A stretch of 64,000 nt of DNA, from the NCBI GenBank assembly GCA_033807775.1, contig CM066317.1, positions 10,127,870 through 10,191,869 on the forward strand. Direction: 5' to 3'. The position numbers and the translations under genes are program-made. Positions within the stretch are counted from its first letter, which is position 1, and every line of letters begins with the position of its first letter. The notes beneath the pieces were generated by a model that saw only the letters and a program-made list of their open reading frames with translations, was not told where the DNA came from and made no database searches. Origin of the DNA: Saussurea involucrata (lineage: Eukaryota > Streptophyta > Magnoliopsida > Asterales > Asteraceae). Shown here piece by piece: positions 34,521 through 45,940 of the stretch.

Positions 34521-36838
34521 ACAACCCCAAACCGAGCGTTGCTTGTCCTCAAGAAAATTAGCGATAAAAATAGAATAAAAGCATATATCAGTGAAATATA
34601 ATAACTGCACAACTCCCAATTGGTACCATGTAATGCACTGGTGATTTCCCATACCCGTGAATTGCTTATCTCACTCTCGCCTCATTCTTATTCTGTTTGA
34701 TCTATGGCCTTCCATTGTAAGTTGAACTCGTGATTGCTCCGTTTCCATTAAGGTCGTACTAGGTCTAAACATACTAGGGAAAACATTTCGCCTCGACCCT
34801 ACCTCACGGGATTCTCTCATTTCGCTCGAACCTAGGTTGTCGCATATGTTGTCATGTATAGGAGGTTATGTACAAGAATACTCGAGATTTACATGACAAC
34901 TCTAATGAAAGACGCACAAATGTCCAAAAGGTCGATCTCAGAAGGGAATCAAGTAGCAAGACAGTGAATAATGGTAAGGGTAGTCGTATACTCTAATCAC
35001 GTTTTCCAGAAGATCATCCAGGTCTTTACAAAGGTTGTAACGGGGCTAAGGTACTGGCTAAGAAATGAAGGGTAAAACGGTTCAAAGATCCTTGGTGTGT
35101 CAAACTTTAGCAATTCTGAACCTCCTAGCTTTATTTTCTATCATTTGGCCCTCTTTGTCACTGCTGGAGTCGCTTTGACTCTCTTATTTTATGATGTAGA
35201 TAATATCTAAACTAACTTTTGGGGGGGGGGGGGGGGGCAACATTGGCTCTCTTTATTTGATTGTGACTGCATTGGTACTCTTTTCTATCTATTCATTATT
35301 TCCATGACTGACCTGTATTATTATATTTCCGCTCTATCTTTCGTAGTTCATTACCGCCTCTGTTTGACACACTTTCGGATAAGGGTTTTCTAAGGCTTTT
35401 GGCTAGGGTTTAATGGTGGGTCGGAAATGAACAAGGTGAGTGTTTGGCTACAAAAAGGGTTATGGGTACACCCAGATGGGTAAAAAGGTACGATAGCTAA
35501 AAACAGGGTTAAACATACACACAATGCATGGAATCATCTCTTAAGGTCCACACGATATGGTCTACTACACCCTTACCCAATGTCCCGATGGTTGTCTTTG
35601 CTACCCAATGCAATAATATAGCGAGATCATTCTATATTCACAACAAGGAACTCGAAGAAGTGTATATGAATTAAGTGTTTAAATCCCTCGAAGTGAAAGG
35701 CATCATTTAGGCTCAAATCTCACTAATTGGTGGTCTCCACTAATGTCCCTAGTCATGTCCTTTCCCGGTCCTTCCCTAATGGTCACGTCACTATCACGAG
35801 ATTCTCCCCACAATGGTCGGCCTCAATCATTCAAAACAAATTTTTTGGCTAATGTGATCTAAGCATGCATAGGTGCGGGAAATCTACGTGCATAAACGTG
35901 GGCCCGATTGGGCAACCCCAAACCTTACCCACACATTGTCCCCAATGTGCAAGTGTCGGCGTAGGCGATACTCAGACAAGTATCGTTGTGCGGTTATTAC
36001 AGGTATCAGACAGGTGAGACACAACATTAACGTTCAAGCCTCAAAGAGTTAGTCTCATTAAAATATGGCAACCCCAAACCTAGGCCGTGGCCTAGGTTGG
36101 TCAACTAAAGCCAACCCCAAACCTCGATAAAACTGAGGTTTGCACAGGAGTAAAAGTGAGTGTGTGGATGTTTGAAAAGTGAGGCACCCCAAACCTAAGT
36201 GAAACATAGGCTTGTTGCATCTCGTTTAACTAATACGAAAACAAAACATCATACACCACTCGTTAACATAGTTAGAACATACCTGTTTGCCCGGATGGAA
36301 GAGATTCTCTTAAAATTGGATCGCCCAGTTGGAAGACATCGGAGAAAGCGGAGAAGGGAAGTGCAAAAACAAAAGGAACAAAGCAAAAGACGAAAGAGAG
36401 AAAAGAAACGAAACACACAAAGCAGGAAGAGAAAACACTGCACGAGAAACGACTGGAGGCAACAGGAAGCCGCGCGGTTTGGCGCGCAGTTTGGAAACCG
36501 CGGCACAAACCGCGTAAGTCTCTGTTTCAGAAATTCATCTAGAGACCCCCGCGGTTTTCCACGCGGTTTGTAGGCCGCGGGAAATCCCGCAGGACCCACT
36601 GTTCCAGCCCCTTTTTGTATTTTTCAATTTTGTTTTTGTAAATAAAATCACTCAAAAACAGAAAATAAAAGAAAACGCAAACCTCGGTGGGTTGCCTCCC
36701 ACCCAGCGCCGTAGTTACAGTCGTGGCACGACTATGTGGCTCTCAACTTGGCTCGGTGTTCGCGGAATTGACTCGCCCACACTTACGGTCTTCCATCGTC
36801 TCTTCCACAACTGGTTTTACTTGATCCTCGGACTCCTC
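34521..36838 (-). other. Element N non-coding interior with repeated purine tracts
   Basis: No protein is seen. On the element sense strand AGGTTTGGGGTTG-type words occur about five times (near 34525, 35916, 36068, 36113, 36187). The first abuts the 3' LTR and is the polypurine tract. A run of about 18 G lies at 35221-35238 (plus strand). CGCGGTTT/AAACCGCGG palindromic words cluster at 36470-36600. Confidence 0.65.
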
Positions 36839-38968
36839 TTAACTTCTTTCTCTCACCCTCTCGAACATCTTGAATACTAACTTCTCGCCACCAACCCTCA
36901 GGGTCATCTCTCCTTCCTCCGTATCTATCAGTGCTCTGCTCGTGGCCAGAAAGGATCTTCCCAATATCAATGGAACCTTTTCGTCTTCATCCATATCCAG
37001 CACCACAAAGTATACAGGGAAGTAGAACTTGTCAACCTTGATCAGTACGTCTTCTATCACTCCATATGGATATATGAGCGATCTATCCGCGAGTTGAAGT
37101 GTCATGTATGTAGGTTTCACTTCCCCCAATCCCAGTTTCCTGAAAATAGAAAGAGGCATTAAGTTAATACTTGCCCCTAAATCACATAATACTTTATTGA
37201 AACTAAGATTTCCTATATGAGCGGGTATAGTAAAACTCCCTGGATCCTTAAGCTTCGGGGGAAGCTTGTTCTGAATGATGGCACTACACTCTTCAGTAAG
37301 TGTAATGGTAGACTGGTGCTCGATTGCCCTTTTCTTGGATAGGATCTCTTTCATGAACTTCAGGTATGACGGCATTTGAGCGAGTGCTTCTGCGAATGGG
37401 ATGTTGATGTGAAGCTTCTTGAAGATGTCGAGGAATATCTTGAATTGTTCCTCATCTTTATGTGCCTTCACTCGATTATGGAATGGTAGTGGTGGCACAA
37501 ACGGTTTGATTACCGGCTTTGGTGGAGGTGTCACCTCTTTTTCCTTCGGTTCTTCCCGATCAGCCATATCATTAGCAATACCGTCTTTCAGCTCGACATT
37601 CGGCTTCTTGATCAACTCCTTGCCATTTCTCAAATAAATGGCATTACACTCTTCTCTTGGCTTTCTCTCAGTTTGGCTCGGGAATGTCCCGGGAACTCGG
37701 TTTTGTAGGACTTCAGAAATTTGTCCCACTTGCCTTTCAAGGAGCTTTATAGATGCCGTGTTCTGATCAGTCGCCGCTTTGATCGTGTTAACCGTGCTTG
37801 CTAGCTCTCCAACCGTGCCATCCATCTTTTCCATAAACTTCACCATCATATCCTTCAGCCCCGGTTTCTTCTCCCCAGATTGTCCCTCATTGAAATTCCT
37901 TTGGTTGAAACCTGGAGGACGGTAAACATTGTTAGCATTAGAAGAATTAGAAAAGTTGGAGTTATTACCTTGTGGTGGTTGACCGGGTTGACTCCATGAG
38001 AAGTTAGGGTGTTTCTTCCACCCCTCATTATAGGTATTCGAGAAAGGGCCGTTCCTCGGCTGGTTGTTCCGGTTTTGTAAAAATTGAACTTGTTCGGGTT
38101 CTTCTGGGCTACCTCCCTTCAAATGGTTCGTGATCGCAGCTAGTTGAGCTTTGATTACCTTCAGCTCGTCATTCTCTTGAACACTCGCTACCCGTTTGAT
38201 GGAAGATCGTGGAGTGGCATAGCTATGCTCGGCTAGGTTCTCGATCAAGTCGACAGCTTCTTCATACGTTTTGTTCATGAGAGCTCCACCCGCTGCAGCA
38301 GTGATTTCATTCTTGAACTGCGGGTGCAGTCCTCCAAAGAAAGTTTGGATAATCACCCAACCGTGTAACCCATGATGAGGGCACTTCTTCAACATGTCTT
38401 TATACCTTTCCCACGCCTCATATAGAGTCTCTTGGTCTTATTGCGCGAAGTGGGTAATGTCGGCCATTAGTTGAGCGGTTCTTCCTGGTGGGAAGAATTT
38501 CTGGAGGAATGCAGCTTTTAGGTCTGCCCATGTAGTGATAAGATCTGATGGTAGGCCCTCTATCCAAATTTCAGCTCTACCCTTTAGGGAAAAACTGAAG
38601 AGTCTTAGCTTGATCGCGTTCTCCTCCATCCCATTAATCTTGAACGTGTTGCAGATCCGTTCAAATACACGAAGATGTGCATGGGGATCTTCAGTCGGTG
38701 CTCCCCCAAACTGGTTCTGCTGTACCATTATGATGGTACTCGGCTTGATCTCGAAGTGATTCGCCGCAGTGGTGGGTGCTTGGACCCCTATACGTGCGGC
38801 TGCCACGTTCGGGTCGACAAACGACCGCATAGGACGTCTCGCTGGAGGTGCTTCGTCGCCCATCTTCAATTGCCTTTTAACTTTTGATTCCTTGAGTAAT
38901 CGACGGGCGGTTCTTTCGATTTCCGGATCGAGTGGTTCGATTCCTTCCCCTCGGGTTTTCCTTGGCAT
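36839..38968 (-). pseudogene. Element N Gag-protease, one in-frame stop
   Basis: About 710 codons starting MPRKTRGEGIEPLDPEIERTA at 38968, the same opening as the host Ty3 Gag. An upstream in-frame Met at 39010 is possible but less likely. Gag core: FSLKGRAEIWIEGLPSDLITTWADL, FLQKFFPPGRTAQ, LYEAWERYKDMLKKCPHHG. Next comes NPFSNTYNEGWKKHPNFSW-like repeats, a helical linker, and a protease with LCDLGASINLMP and VPLILGRSFLAT. The only break is a stop after HFAQ at 38438-38440. With that single substitution the reading frame is otherwise clean, suggesting recent activity in trans. No knuckle motif is obvious. Confidence 0.9.
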
Positions 38969-39098
38969 AAACCAATTAGTACCTGAAACAGAAAGTAACC
39001 AAATTAGCAATCCAAAAACTGAAGTGATGAAATAAAATTAAAAAAAATGTTCAATATAATAGCGCTTATAGCTGGTAGTGCTATCAGTTGCAACTAGT

Positions 39099-39116
39099 TC
39101 CCCGACAACGGCGCCA
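39099..39116 (-). other. Primer binding site of element N
   Basis: On the minus strand it reads TGGCGCCGTTGTCGGGGA, a tRNA-Asp-type site with one mismatch, six bases from the 5' LTR. Confidence 0.88.
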
Positions 39117-39122
39117 AAAACT

Positions 39123-40402
39123 TGATAGGCGGGTTCACACCCCCCTAAATCTTACCGCAAGTGTACGGGTCGAAATCAAGTAATAGTACTAGAAAGTACG
39201 AGTATCGAACACAGGGAACTAGGAACTAAGTTTCACAATTACTATAAGATCTATTAACTGAACGTCGCAACTTTGAGTGGTTGGTATGACTTAAACAATT
39301 GTAAGCAAAATAATTCAAACACAAAACAGTAAACATCTTAAGAAACTTCAGATAGAGAAAACAGTTGAGGGTTGGAAATCCTAATACTTCCATATACAAA
39401 CGCTTGACTCAAAACAGTTACCAGTTATTCCCCTTAATGAATACCCAATCTTAAAGTCACCGTTGTTGTTTCTCAAGCAACAACGAGTTTTATTTTGAAG
39501 ACACGAGTTTTATCTCTCCATCTTAACTCATGAAACTCAAAACACATTAAAAACAAGATTTAACGGGACTAAAGTTTAATTTGATATCTCTATCCAAATT
39601 CCCACCTTAGGCATGCAATTTCTAGTTCTAGATTAACAATTAATTCTCTCGAACTTAGTTGTTCACAACAAATCAAATGTAAATTGGCCAAATTCACAAA
39701 AGCATTAAGGACTAAATCACATGCTTCATTAAAATAGGAAAAACTGATAAAAATCTCAAGTCATTTGTTCATAAGCTTAAATCAAACTCATTCCAACCCC
39801 CAACATCTAGAAATTAGTTCATGTTGGTGGTGGGTTCAAACACAAGAGAAAGAAAAGCGAAAGTGTATGTAAACATGGTAATTGTAAACGTGATAGTTGT
39901 GATGATGAACTCCCTTCTCTCGTGCTCGTATCTACTCCGCGTGTTGAACATCTCCTCGATTGATCCTCTACCGTGGCTCCGAAAGACGGGAAAAGTCTCC
40001 AGAAATCGCCCCTAAGCTGCTCCCGTTCGTCGTGTGCCAGATGTGTCGAGAATGACCTAAAATCCGGAAAAACGCCAAACTTAAAGGCTGGAACAGAGAC
40101 ACCCGCGGTTTGTTCCGCGACTTGCAAACCGCGGGTAAAGTCGCTCGTGTTCCGGATGTTATCCGGGTCAGGTTCGGGTCCTGGTTCGGTCGCAGGTCTT
40201 GGGCCTGGATCTCAGGCTTCCGTTGGGCTTCATTTTGGCTCTCTTTTAGGCTCTTTTCGGCTTCTTTTCTCGATGATTACTGCCTTTTATATAACCTGCA
40301 CATTTCACTCGATAAACCATAAAATCCCGCTTCTTTGCTATCAACACAAGCCAATCTCATTGGTTTGAGAACCGAAAATAACGCCAAAAAGTGGCGTTAT
40401 CA
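39123..40402 (-). repeat. Element N 5' LTR with terminal hairpin
   Basis: 1280 bp. At its outer end ATAACGCCA (40378-40386) and TGGCGTTAT (40392-40400) form a 9-bp stem with a 5-nt loop, beginning at the third base of the LTR as read in the element sense. Confidence 0.93.
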
Positions 40403-40474
40403 GATTCGTTTTTATCGCGAAGTGCTAACTTAAGTCATTGCCGGGACGGACAATGATCTAAGTGCGGGAGAATT

Positions 40475-42105
40475 TGATAAGTGCCATTTTTACATACATT
40501 TTTATATTGAATTTCCCTAAACTTACTGTAGGTTAGATGCTTAAAATACCCAAAATTATTAAGTTTAGTATTAATTGTTAGTCATATTATAATATGTAAA
40601 GAAAAGAAAAAAAATGAATAAATAAAAGAAAATAAAACAAAGTTTTATTATATTCTTGATTTAGGTTAAAAACTTAATGTGTGTGTGTATTGCATAAAAA
40701 GAAAGATAAAAAAATAATTAAACTAATTATGGTGTCTTGATGATGTATTGGCAGCCCAACCCACGCAAGAAAGAAAGAAAAAAAAGAAATAGATAGCAGG
40801 CCCATCGTGGCAGCCCAGAAGAAGAAATGAAGTCGTCCAACATCAGGTCACGCAGCAGCCGCAAGCAGTTGATCGGAATACAAGTCCGACGCCAGTTCGT
40901 CCTTACCACCTCTCGCGCCAGGGTCTGTTTGAGATCGGCGCCGCTCCTCGAGCGAGCAGACCCGCGCCGTGAACCCCGAGAACCTCTGTTTAGGACCTCG
41001 GCGCCCTTTCTCGCGCGGGTATACCCGCGCCACAACTCGCGACAACTATTTATAGTGGTTGAATCGGGATTTTCGTTTTTTCGGAGCGGTTTCTTCCAGT
41101 TTCTTAATATAAAACGAGTGGAAACCGTCGTTTTTGAAGGGAGAATCATTGGAGAACGGTTTTTGGAGAGAACAATACATAAGAGGAGAACGATTTTCAA
41201 CTTCTCTGTGTGGATTTTGAAGCAATTTCTAGGGTTCATCACTTTTCTGATTTTTACCATTTTGTAAGTTTAATTTCAGTTTTTAAGCAAGATTATATGA
41301 GTAGCTAATCTCGTATTCCTAGTGACGAGATTATAACTAGTTTATTATGAGTTTTGTCGAGACTTGATATGCGTTTGAAATCAATCTAATTTCATTTATA
41401 CTATCCTTGTTTAAAATGTGTTCTTCATTTTTGGGTTTTTGATTTGAGAAGGATCCCTTGAATCCTACCACTCAATTTTGAATTGCTAGTTGATTTGGAA
41501 TACGTAATCGTTCTTGATTTCAAGGTAGTAGCAAATAATACATCAATTGAATTAAATCAATTGATTTGTATTATGGGATTGTGCAATCTAGCTTAAATGA
41601 TCGGGCTTCCGGTCATTAGTTAGGATTGGTATTTGTTTACTTTTAATGCAATTGATAGGTTAAGTTTGAATTCGTGACTATACTTAGCTTAATCAACTAG
41701 GAATTAGTTCACCGAGCTTCTCGTGCTAGTTTAATCGTAAGAACAAACGGAGTGTTTGGCGCGTGTCAATACTCACGACCGGTCTGAAATTAATTGAGAA
41801 AAATGCATTTTTGTTCAAGTCAATGATACACGATTTCATAAAGAACTGTTTATATTCATCACTAGTATTTTTCCTTATTATTTCATCTTAGTTTATTTTC
41901 ACGCCTAGATTAATTAACAATTTCAAAAACCCCCATTTTTATTATTTGTTTTAAAAGAAACTTGCACATGACATCGTCTTGGATCTACGATTGATTCTGA
42001 GTCCTTGAGGAGACGACCCTACTTATCGCTATCACAATCAATTTTGTTTAGAGATGATAGGCTAATTATATAAATATTATTATTTGCCGGACTCGACACC
42101 CGTCA
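40475..42105 (+). repeat. Ty3 element 3' LTR
   Basis: 1631 bp, preceded by the polypurine tract AGTGCGGGAGAATT (40461-40474). The (AT)n run of the 5' LTR is missing here. The GC-rich block is at 40855-41045 and the TATA-like CTATTTATA at about 41046. Confidence 0.93.
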
Positions 42106-42932
42106 GTTTTCTTGTCATAACGTTCATAGAAATTCCATTGTGTTTTTCGATGATTGAATGGAAGCCCTGGAGGAGTGAAAATCAAAAAAGCTCCTTTCCA
42201 AAGTGCATTCGTTGTACTAAGTGGCTTTGTGCAACTTACAGGCATTTTTAACTGTTTCATTCGTTGATTCAGGGTTACAACTTTCATATTATCTGAATTT
42301 GAAAAGATTTGGATAAATATACTTCGGAATCGACGGATAAATAGATCAAAGAGGAGATTGTTACTGGTATACTCAAAGATTGCTGAAATTGAAAAGTTAT
42401 TTGATGATCATGATGCTCACGATCATCAAAAAGGGGGAGAAATATCAAACAACAGAAAAGAGGAGATCGTTTGAAGATTTCAATTTCCAAGAAAGAGATA
42501 TCTGTCAAAGTCGAAGAAGTTCAAGATAAAGTGTTTCCGAGAGATAAGTTCAAGACAGTTTGTTCAAGATGATCAAATGTGTGAAGATACAAAGACAGTT
42601 CGTGCTTAAAGATAATTCAAGAGTGTCTTAAAGTTCAAAGCCAATCAAAACCTCAAAGCCAGATCATGATTCAAGACTGAAGAAATTTTCCAAAAGTCAA
42701 AGATGCAAAGATGCAAAGATACGAAGATTCGAAGATATGAAGTTCGTGTTTCAAGACCTTGTGACTATTTGTTTCTGAAGAGCTAAATGAAGATTAAAGA
42801 TGTCAAAGTGGATTCTTGAAGATAAAGCTTATCTGAAGATACGTCAAAGGTTTAAAGTGTTGATGATCTGAAGATTAAAGAGTTGAAGACTGTCGTCATA
42901 AATTATTAAATCTAGAATCCATAGGGGGAGAT

Positions 42933-43228
42933 TGTTAGTACCAAATGTATTCAAAATTTAGAGTAATTGTAAAGAGTCAACAATAGTCAAAGTCAAGGTA
43001 AAAGTTAGTAAATGTAAAAGGTCAAAGCATATAAATAGGGTATTTGCAAGGGTTTGTGAGGGTAGCACAATAGAGGTCATTAGAGAGTATTAATTGCATA
43101 CGTGAGTGTGTGTGTGTAATAGAGAGATGACCCTCTAGAGAGAAAAATAGATCTTAATTCATCGTCTCTGTATTTCTCTCAATCTATTGAAGATTATTGT
43201 GCTTAATCATTGTTATCTGAAACTCTCA
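42933..43228 (+). repeat. Element Y 3' LTR
   Basis: 296 bp, from TGTTAGTACC to GAAACTCTCA, preceded by the polypurine tract ATAGGGGGAGAT (42921-42932). It is opposite in orientation to both X LTRs. The matching 5' LTR of Y is absent from the window. Confidence 0.9.
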
Positions 43229-43683
43229 ACAACTAATTGATGGATCGTTTTATCATCATTTTTAACCTCTCGATGAACTGTTTGAAACTCAGAAAACATA
43301 AAAACTTACTGTATGATGCTAAAATACAACCAAGAGGCTGGAATTTAATCCTAAACAACACTGAAAGCAATCCATGATATTTAGAAGGATCAAAACAACT
43401 TCAAACTCCAGAATCAAACTAAAATTTTATGAACTCTCCAAGAACACTGTTTACTTCAAAAAAAATTAAAACTATGAAATTCTTGTTTAAAAATAAATCA
43501 AAAACCAATTATGTGATTCAAAAACGTGTTTAGAAACAGATTTGTAAAACAAAATCAGTCTAAAACTCAAACAATTTCCAAAATTTTGAAAGTTTTCATT
43601 AAAATCTCAAAACCTCAAGAACTCTTCAATTTCTCAAAAAATTGATAAAAATCATTGAATTGATGCACAAATTCAGCTACTAG
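43229..43683 (-). other. Element X leader, first 455 bp
   Basis: Non-coding DNA directly after the X primer site (minus sense). It is interrupted by the outer end of the Y 3' LTR. Confidence 0.65.
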
Positions 43684-43697
43684 GCTCTGAAACCAAT

Positions 43698-43984
43698 TGA
43701 GAGTTTCAGATAACAATGATTAAGCACAATAATCTTCAATATATTGAGAGAGAATATGATACAAGATATGAATTTAGGTCTATTTCTCTCTCTAGATGGT
43801 CATCTCTCTATTGACACACACACTACGTATGCTATCCTCTCTAATGACCTCTCATGTGATGCACTCACAATTCCCTCACAATTACCCTATTTAAACTTTT
43901 GACCTTACACATTAGATACCTTAACTTTGACTATTGTTGACCCTTTACAATAACTCTAAATCTTGAATACATTTGGTACTAACA
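43698..43984 (-). repeat. Element X 5' LTR
   Basis: 287 bp, from TGAGAGTTTC to GGTACTAACA. It closely matches 14254-14539. The adjacent primer site at 43684-43697 reads ATTGGTTTCAGAGC on the minus strand, one base off the usual Met-type site. Confidence 0.92.
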
Positions 43985-44202
43985 ATTATTCAAATGTAAG
44001 AGGACTACCTAGAGAGAGAATGGTTCTCTCTCTAGAACACACACACTACACCTTGAGCTACATTGTGAAATGATTCTCTTAACCCTAATTACACACACTA
44101 ATCCTTATATACTCACTTGTTACATACTTAAGCCCAAGTCTATAATACAATCATTAACCCTTTACAAAACTATCATATAATTAGGACATTTTGGTCCTAA
44201 CA
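43985..44202 (-). repeat. Element F 3' LTR, inner piece
   Basis: Continues the piece at 14169-14253 and ends TTTTGGTCCTAACA. The polypurine complement TTCCCCCCTTAT follows at 44203-44214. Confidence 0.9.
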
Positions 44203-44729
44203 TTCCCCCCTTATAGTTTTGTAAAGGAATCACCCTTCTCGAAAGATCTTCAGTTCTTCTCCCCCTTGATTTCTTTAGAAAACCATAGTGATGCAATTCT
44301 TCAAATGTAGTCTAGGCTCCCCCTTAAAATAATCTCTTACTCTTTATATTTCAACCTTGAAACACTGTATTCGATGTGCGCCATAACGTCGACTAAGTGC
44401 ACGAAAAACATCTTGAAAACTGTTGAAACTCTAGCTCGTACCGATAAGCTCACAAGAAAGATAACGAGCGAGTTGTTGCGTGACAAACCAAAGTGCAATC
44501 TTAGTTTATAACATTAAATCCGTCGATAAACCGCGAGTTGAATAGGAATTCGGCTTAAGAGCTTGGTTCGGATTTGCTCGAAGGAGGAAACATAATGAAG
44601 CATACACTACAAGGTAGGGATTAGAAGAACCAAACAAGTAACATTGTTCGTCAACTCTAGAAAAATGCTCATCTGCAAAATACTTCAGAACACTGAATGA
44701 TGAAAATCCAGAACTTCAATCTTCAAGAA

Positions 44730-44915
44730 ATGGCTAAATGATTATAAGCACTCAAAAGTCTGAATCACAACCAAAGCACCAAAACAATGATTGCAAGCAC
44801 TCACAATTCTGATTGATCAGGTCAGAAGAATGATTTAGAGCACTCAAAGGTCTAGCATCGTCAACAAAACTCCAGAATAATGATTGCAAATGCTCAAACG
44901 TCTAATCCAATCCAA
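44730..44915. repeat. Tandem repeat inside element F, about four units of 50-60 bp
   Basis: The phrase AATGATTGCAAGCACTCAAAAGTCTGA recurs with variation at about 44737, 44790, 44831 and 44878. Element G (52250-52400) has related sequence in the opposite orientation. Confidence 0.6.
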
Positions 44916-45060
44916 TCAAAGACTGAATTCCAACACCCACTTTCTGAAAATCTTGACAAACTTGAGCTCTTTGACAGTTGCTATACGTATGTGACAAACT
45001 AAATATGAGAATGATGTCACACACGCTTTATGCTAAAATTCCATGAACAATGCCCCCCTC

Positions 45061-45430
45061 CTGAGACTTAGCCCGTGCGATAACCCTTTTTTATCGCACG
45101 CTACTTGCGTGATAACTCCCTTTTATCGCATGACACTTGCACGATAACCAGTTAAGCCTTTTATCGCACGATACACGCGCGATAAACACTGTTCACACTG
45201 TTTTATCGCACACCAAATACACGATAAAAATACTGTTCACCCATTTTTATCGCACGCCACATGTGCGATAAAACTCCTCGATGGTTTTATCGCACACCAA
45301 AGGCGCGATAAATTTCTGCGATTAAAACTGATCTTTTCTACATGCAAGGAACATGAACTTTGTCTTGTGCGATAAGTATGAACACAACTTGTGCGAGGAC
45401 TTTGAACATATGAACTCAGATCGAACAGAA
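45061..45430. repeat. Array of TTATCGCAC / GTGCGATAA hairpins in the element F leader
   Basis: Six TTATCGCA words alternate with six to eight GCGATAA-type words, so successive pairs form short stem-loops with loops of about 5-15 nt. TACTGTTCAC recurs between some. The same word family is in the X leader at 19310-19820. Confidence 0.8.
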
Positions 45431-45657
45431 ATCTCAAAAACGTCCAAAATGATCAAAATATGATAGATTGATGATCGTATGATGTTCAGAAACACTTTTC
45501 AATCAATCCTTAGCATCAAGCACTTATCCAAGCACAATTATACGCACAAAAGCATAAAAAACTTACTGTTTCATCGAGAATATGGGTTCTAGATCTTGAA
45601 TCGTTGCAGAATGATCGTATTGATGAAAGATTTCTTCGATTTGGCTCTGATACCACT

Positions 45658-45939
45658 TGTTAGTCCCATTAAAACAAGCAACAATTCAAGATTCATGAAG
45701 ATAGTAACAAGATGAGATACAATAGGAAATATGGTGTATTATTCAAATGTAAGAGGACTACCTAGTTCTCTCTCTAGAACACACACTACACCTTGAGCTA
45801 CATTGTGAAATGATTCTCTTAACCCTAATTACACACACTAATCCTTATATACTCACTTGTTACATACTTAAGCCCAAGCCCATAATACAATCATTAACCC
45901 ATTACAAAATTATCATATAATTATGACATTTTGGTCCTA
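45658..45939 (-). repeat. Element F 5' LTR (end slightly deleted)
   Basis: 282 bp, from TGTTAGTCCC on the plus strand. It stops at GGTCCTA, where the other LTR has CCTAACA. The primer site AGTGGTATCAGAGCC (minus) is at 45643-45657. Confidence 0.88.
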
Positions 45940-45940
45940 T

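Larger units (their letters stand above)
33253..40402 (-). mobile_element. Element N: non-autonomous Ty3-type element encoding only Gag-protease
   Basis: LTRs at 33253-34520 (1268 bp, 3') and 39123-40402 (1280 bp, 5') are nearly identical. The target duplication GATTC lies at 33248-33252 and 40403-40407. The tRNA-Asp-type primer site sits beside the 5' LTR on the minus strand. The single coding region is Gag-protease (38968-36839); reverse transcriptase, RNase H and integrase are absent, replaced by about 2.3 kb of non-coding DNA. It sits in the 3' untranslated region of the larger Ty3 element and is the youngest-looking insertion of the nest. Confidence 0.95.
24855..42105 (+). mobile_element. 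Athila/Tat-type Ty3 (gypsy) retrotransposon, 17.3 kb including nested element N
   Basis: LTRs at 24855-26526 (1672 bp) and 40475-42105 (1631 bp) run from TGATAAGTGCC to CACCCGTCA. The target duplication GTTTT lies at 24850-24854 and 42106-42110. Removing it rejoins the element Y sequence exactly as in intact copies at about 2500 and 15350. The primer site resembles tRNA-Asp. Domain order is Gag, protease, reverse transcriptase, RNase H, integrase. Long LTRs and the tRNA-Asp primer fit the Athila/Tat group. Without N it is about 10.1 kb. Stops and a frameshift inactivate it. Confidence 0.95.
14254..43984 (-). mobile_element. Element X: gag-only copia-like element carrying all inner insertions
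   Basis: Its LTRs are 14254-14539 (3') and 43698-43984 (5'), with ATTAT target duplications outside both (14249-14253, 43985-43989). The minus-strand order is 5' LTR, primer site (43684-43697), start of leader (to 43229), then a foreign block, then the rest of the leader (about 19860 to 18563), Gag (18562-17126), a 2.6-kb 3' non-coding region, polypurine tract and 3' LTR. The foreign block is element Y in the opposite orientation. No integrase, reverse transcriptase or RNase H is present, so X needed an autonomous partner. Confidence 0.85.
14169..45939 (-). mobile_element. Element F: short non-autonomous LTR retrotransposon, split by the nest
   Basis: Its left LTR is in two pieces, 14169-14253 and 43985-44202, separated by element X. 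The right LTR is 45658-45939. The interior (44203-45657, 1.45 kb) encodes nothing. The primer site (minus AGTGGTATCAGAGCC, 45643-45657) and polypurine tract (44203-44214) fix the orientation. CCTAT flanks both sides (14164-14168 and 45936-45940). The right LTR appears to have lost about 7 bp, the terminal CCTAACA, by slippage between CCTA repeats. Without its insertions F is about 2 kb. Confidence 0.88.

Noticed and set aside
36199..36599. Overlapping basic and Cys/Phe-rich frames on both strands
   Set aside because: They lie in the non-coding interior of element N, in GC-rich palindromic words; no homology seen.
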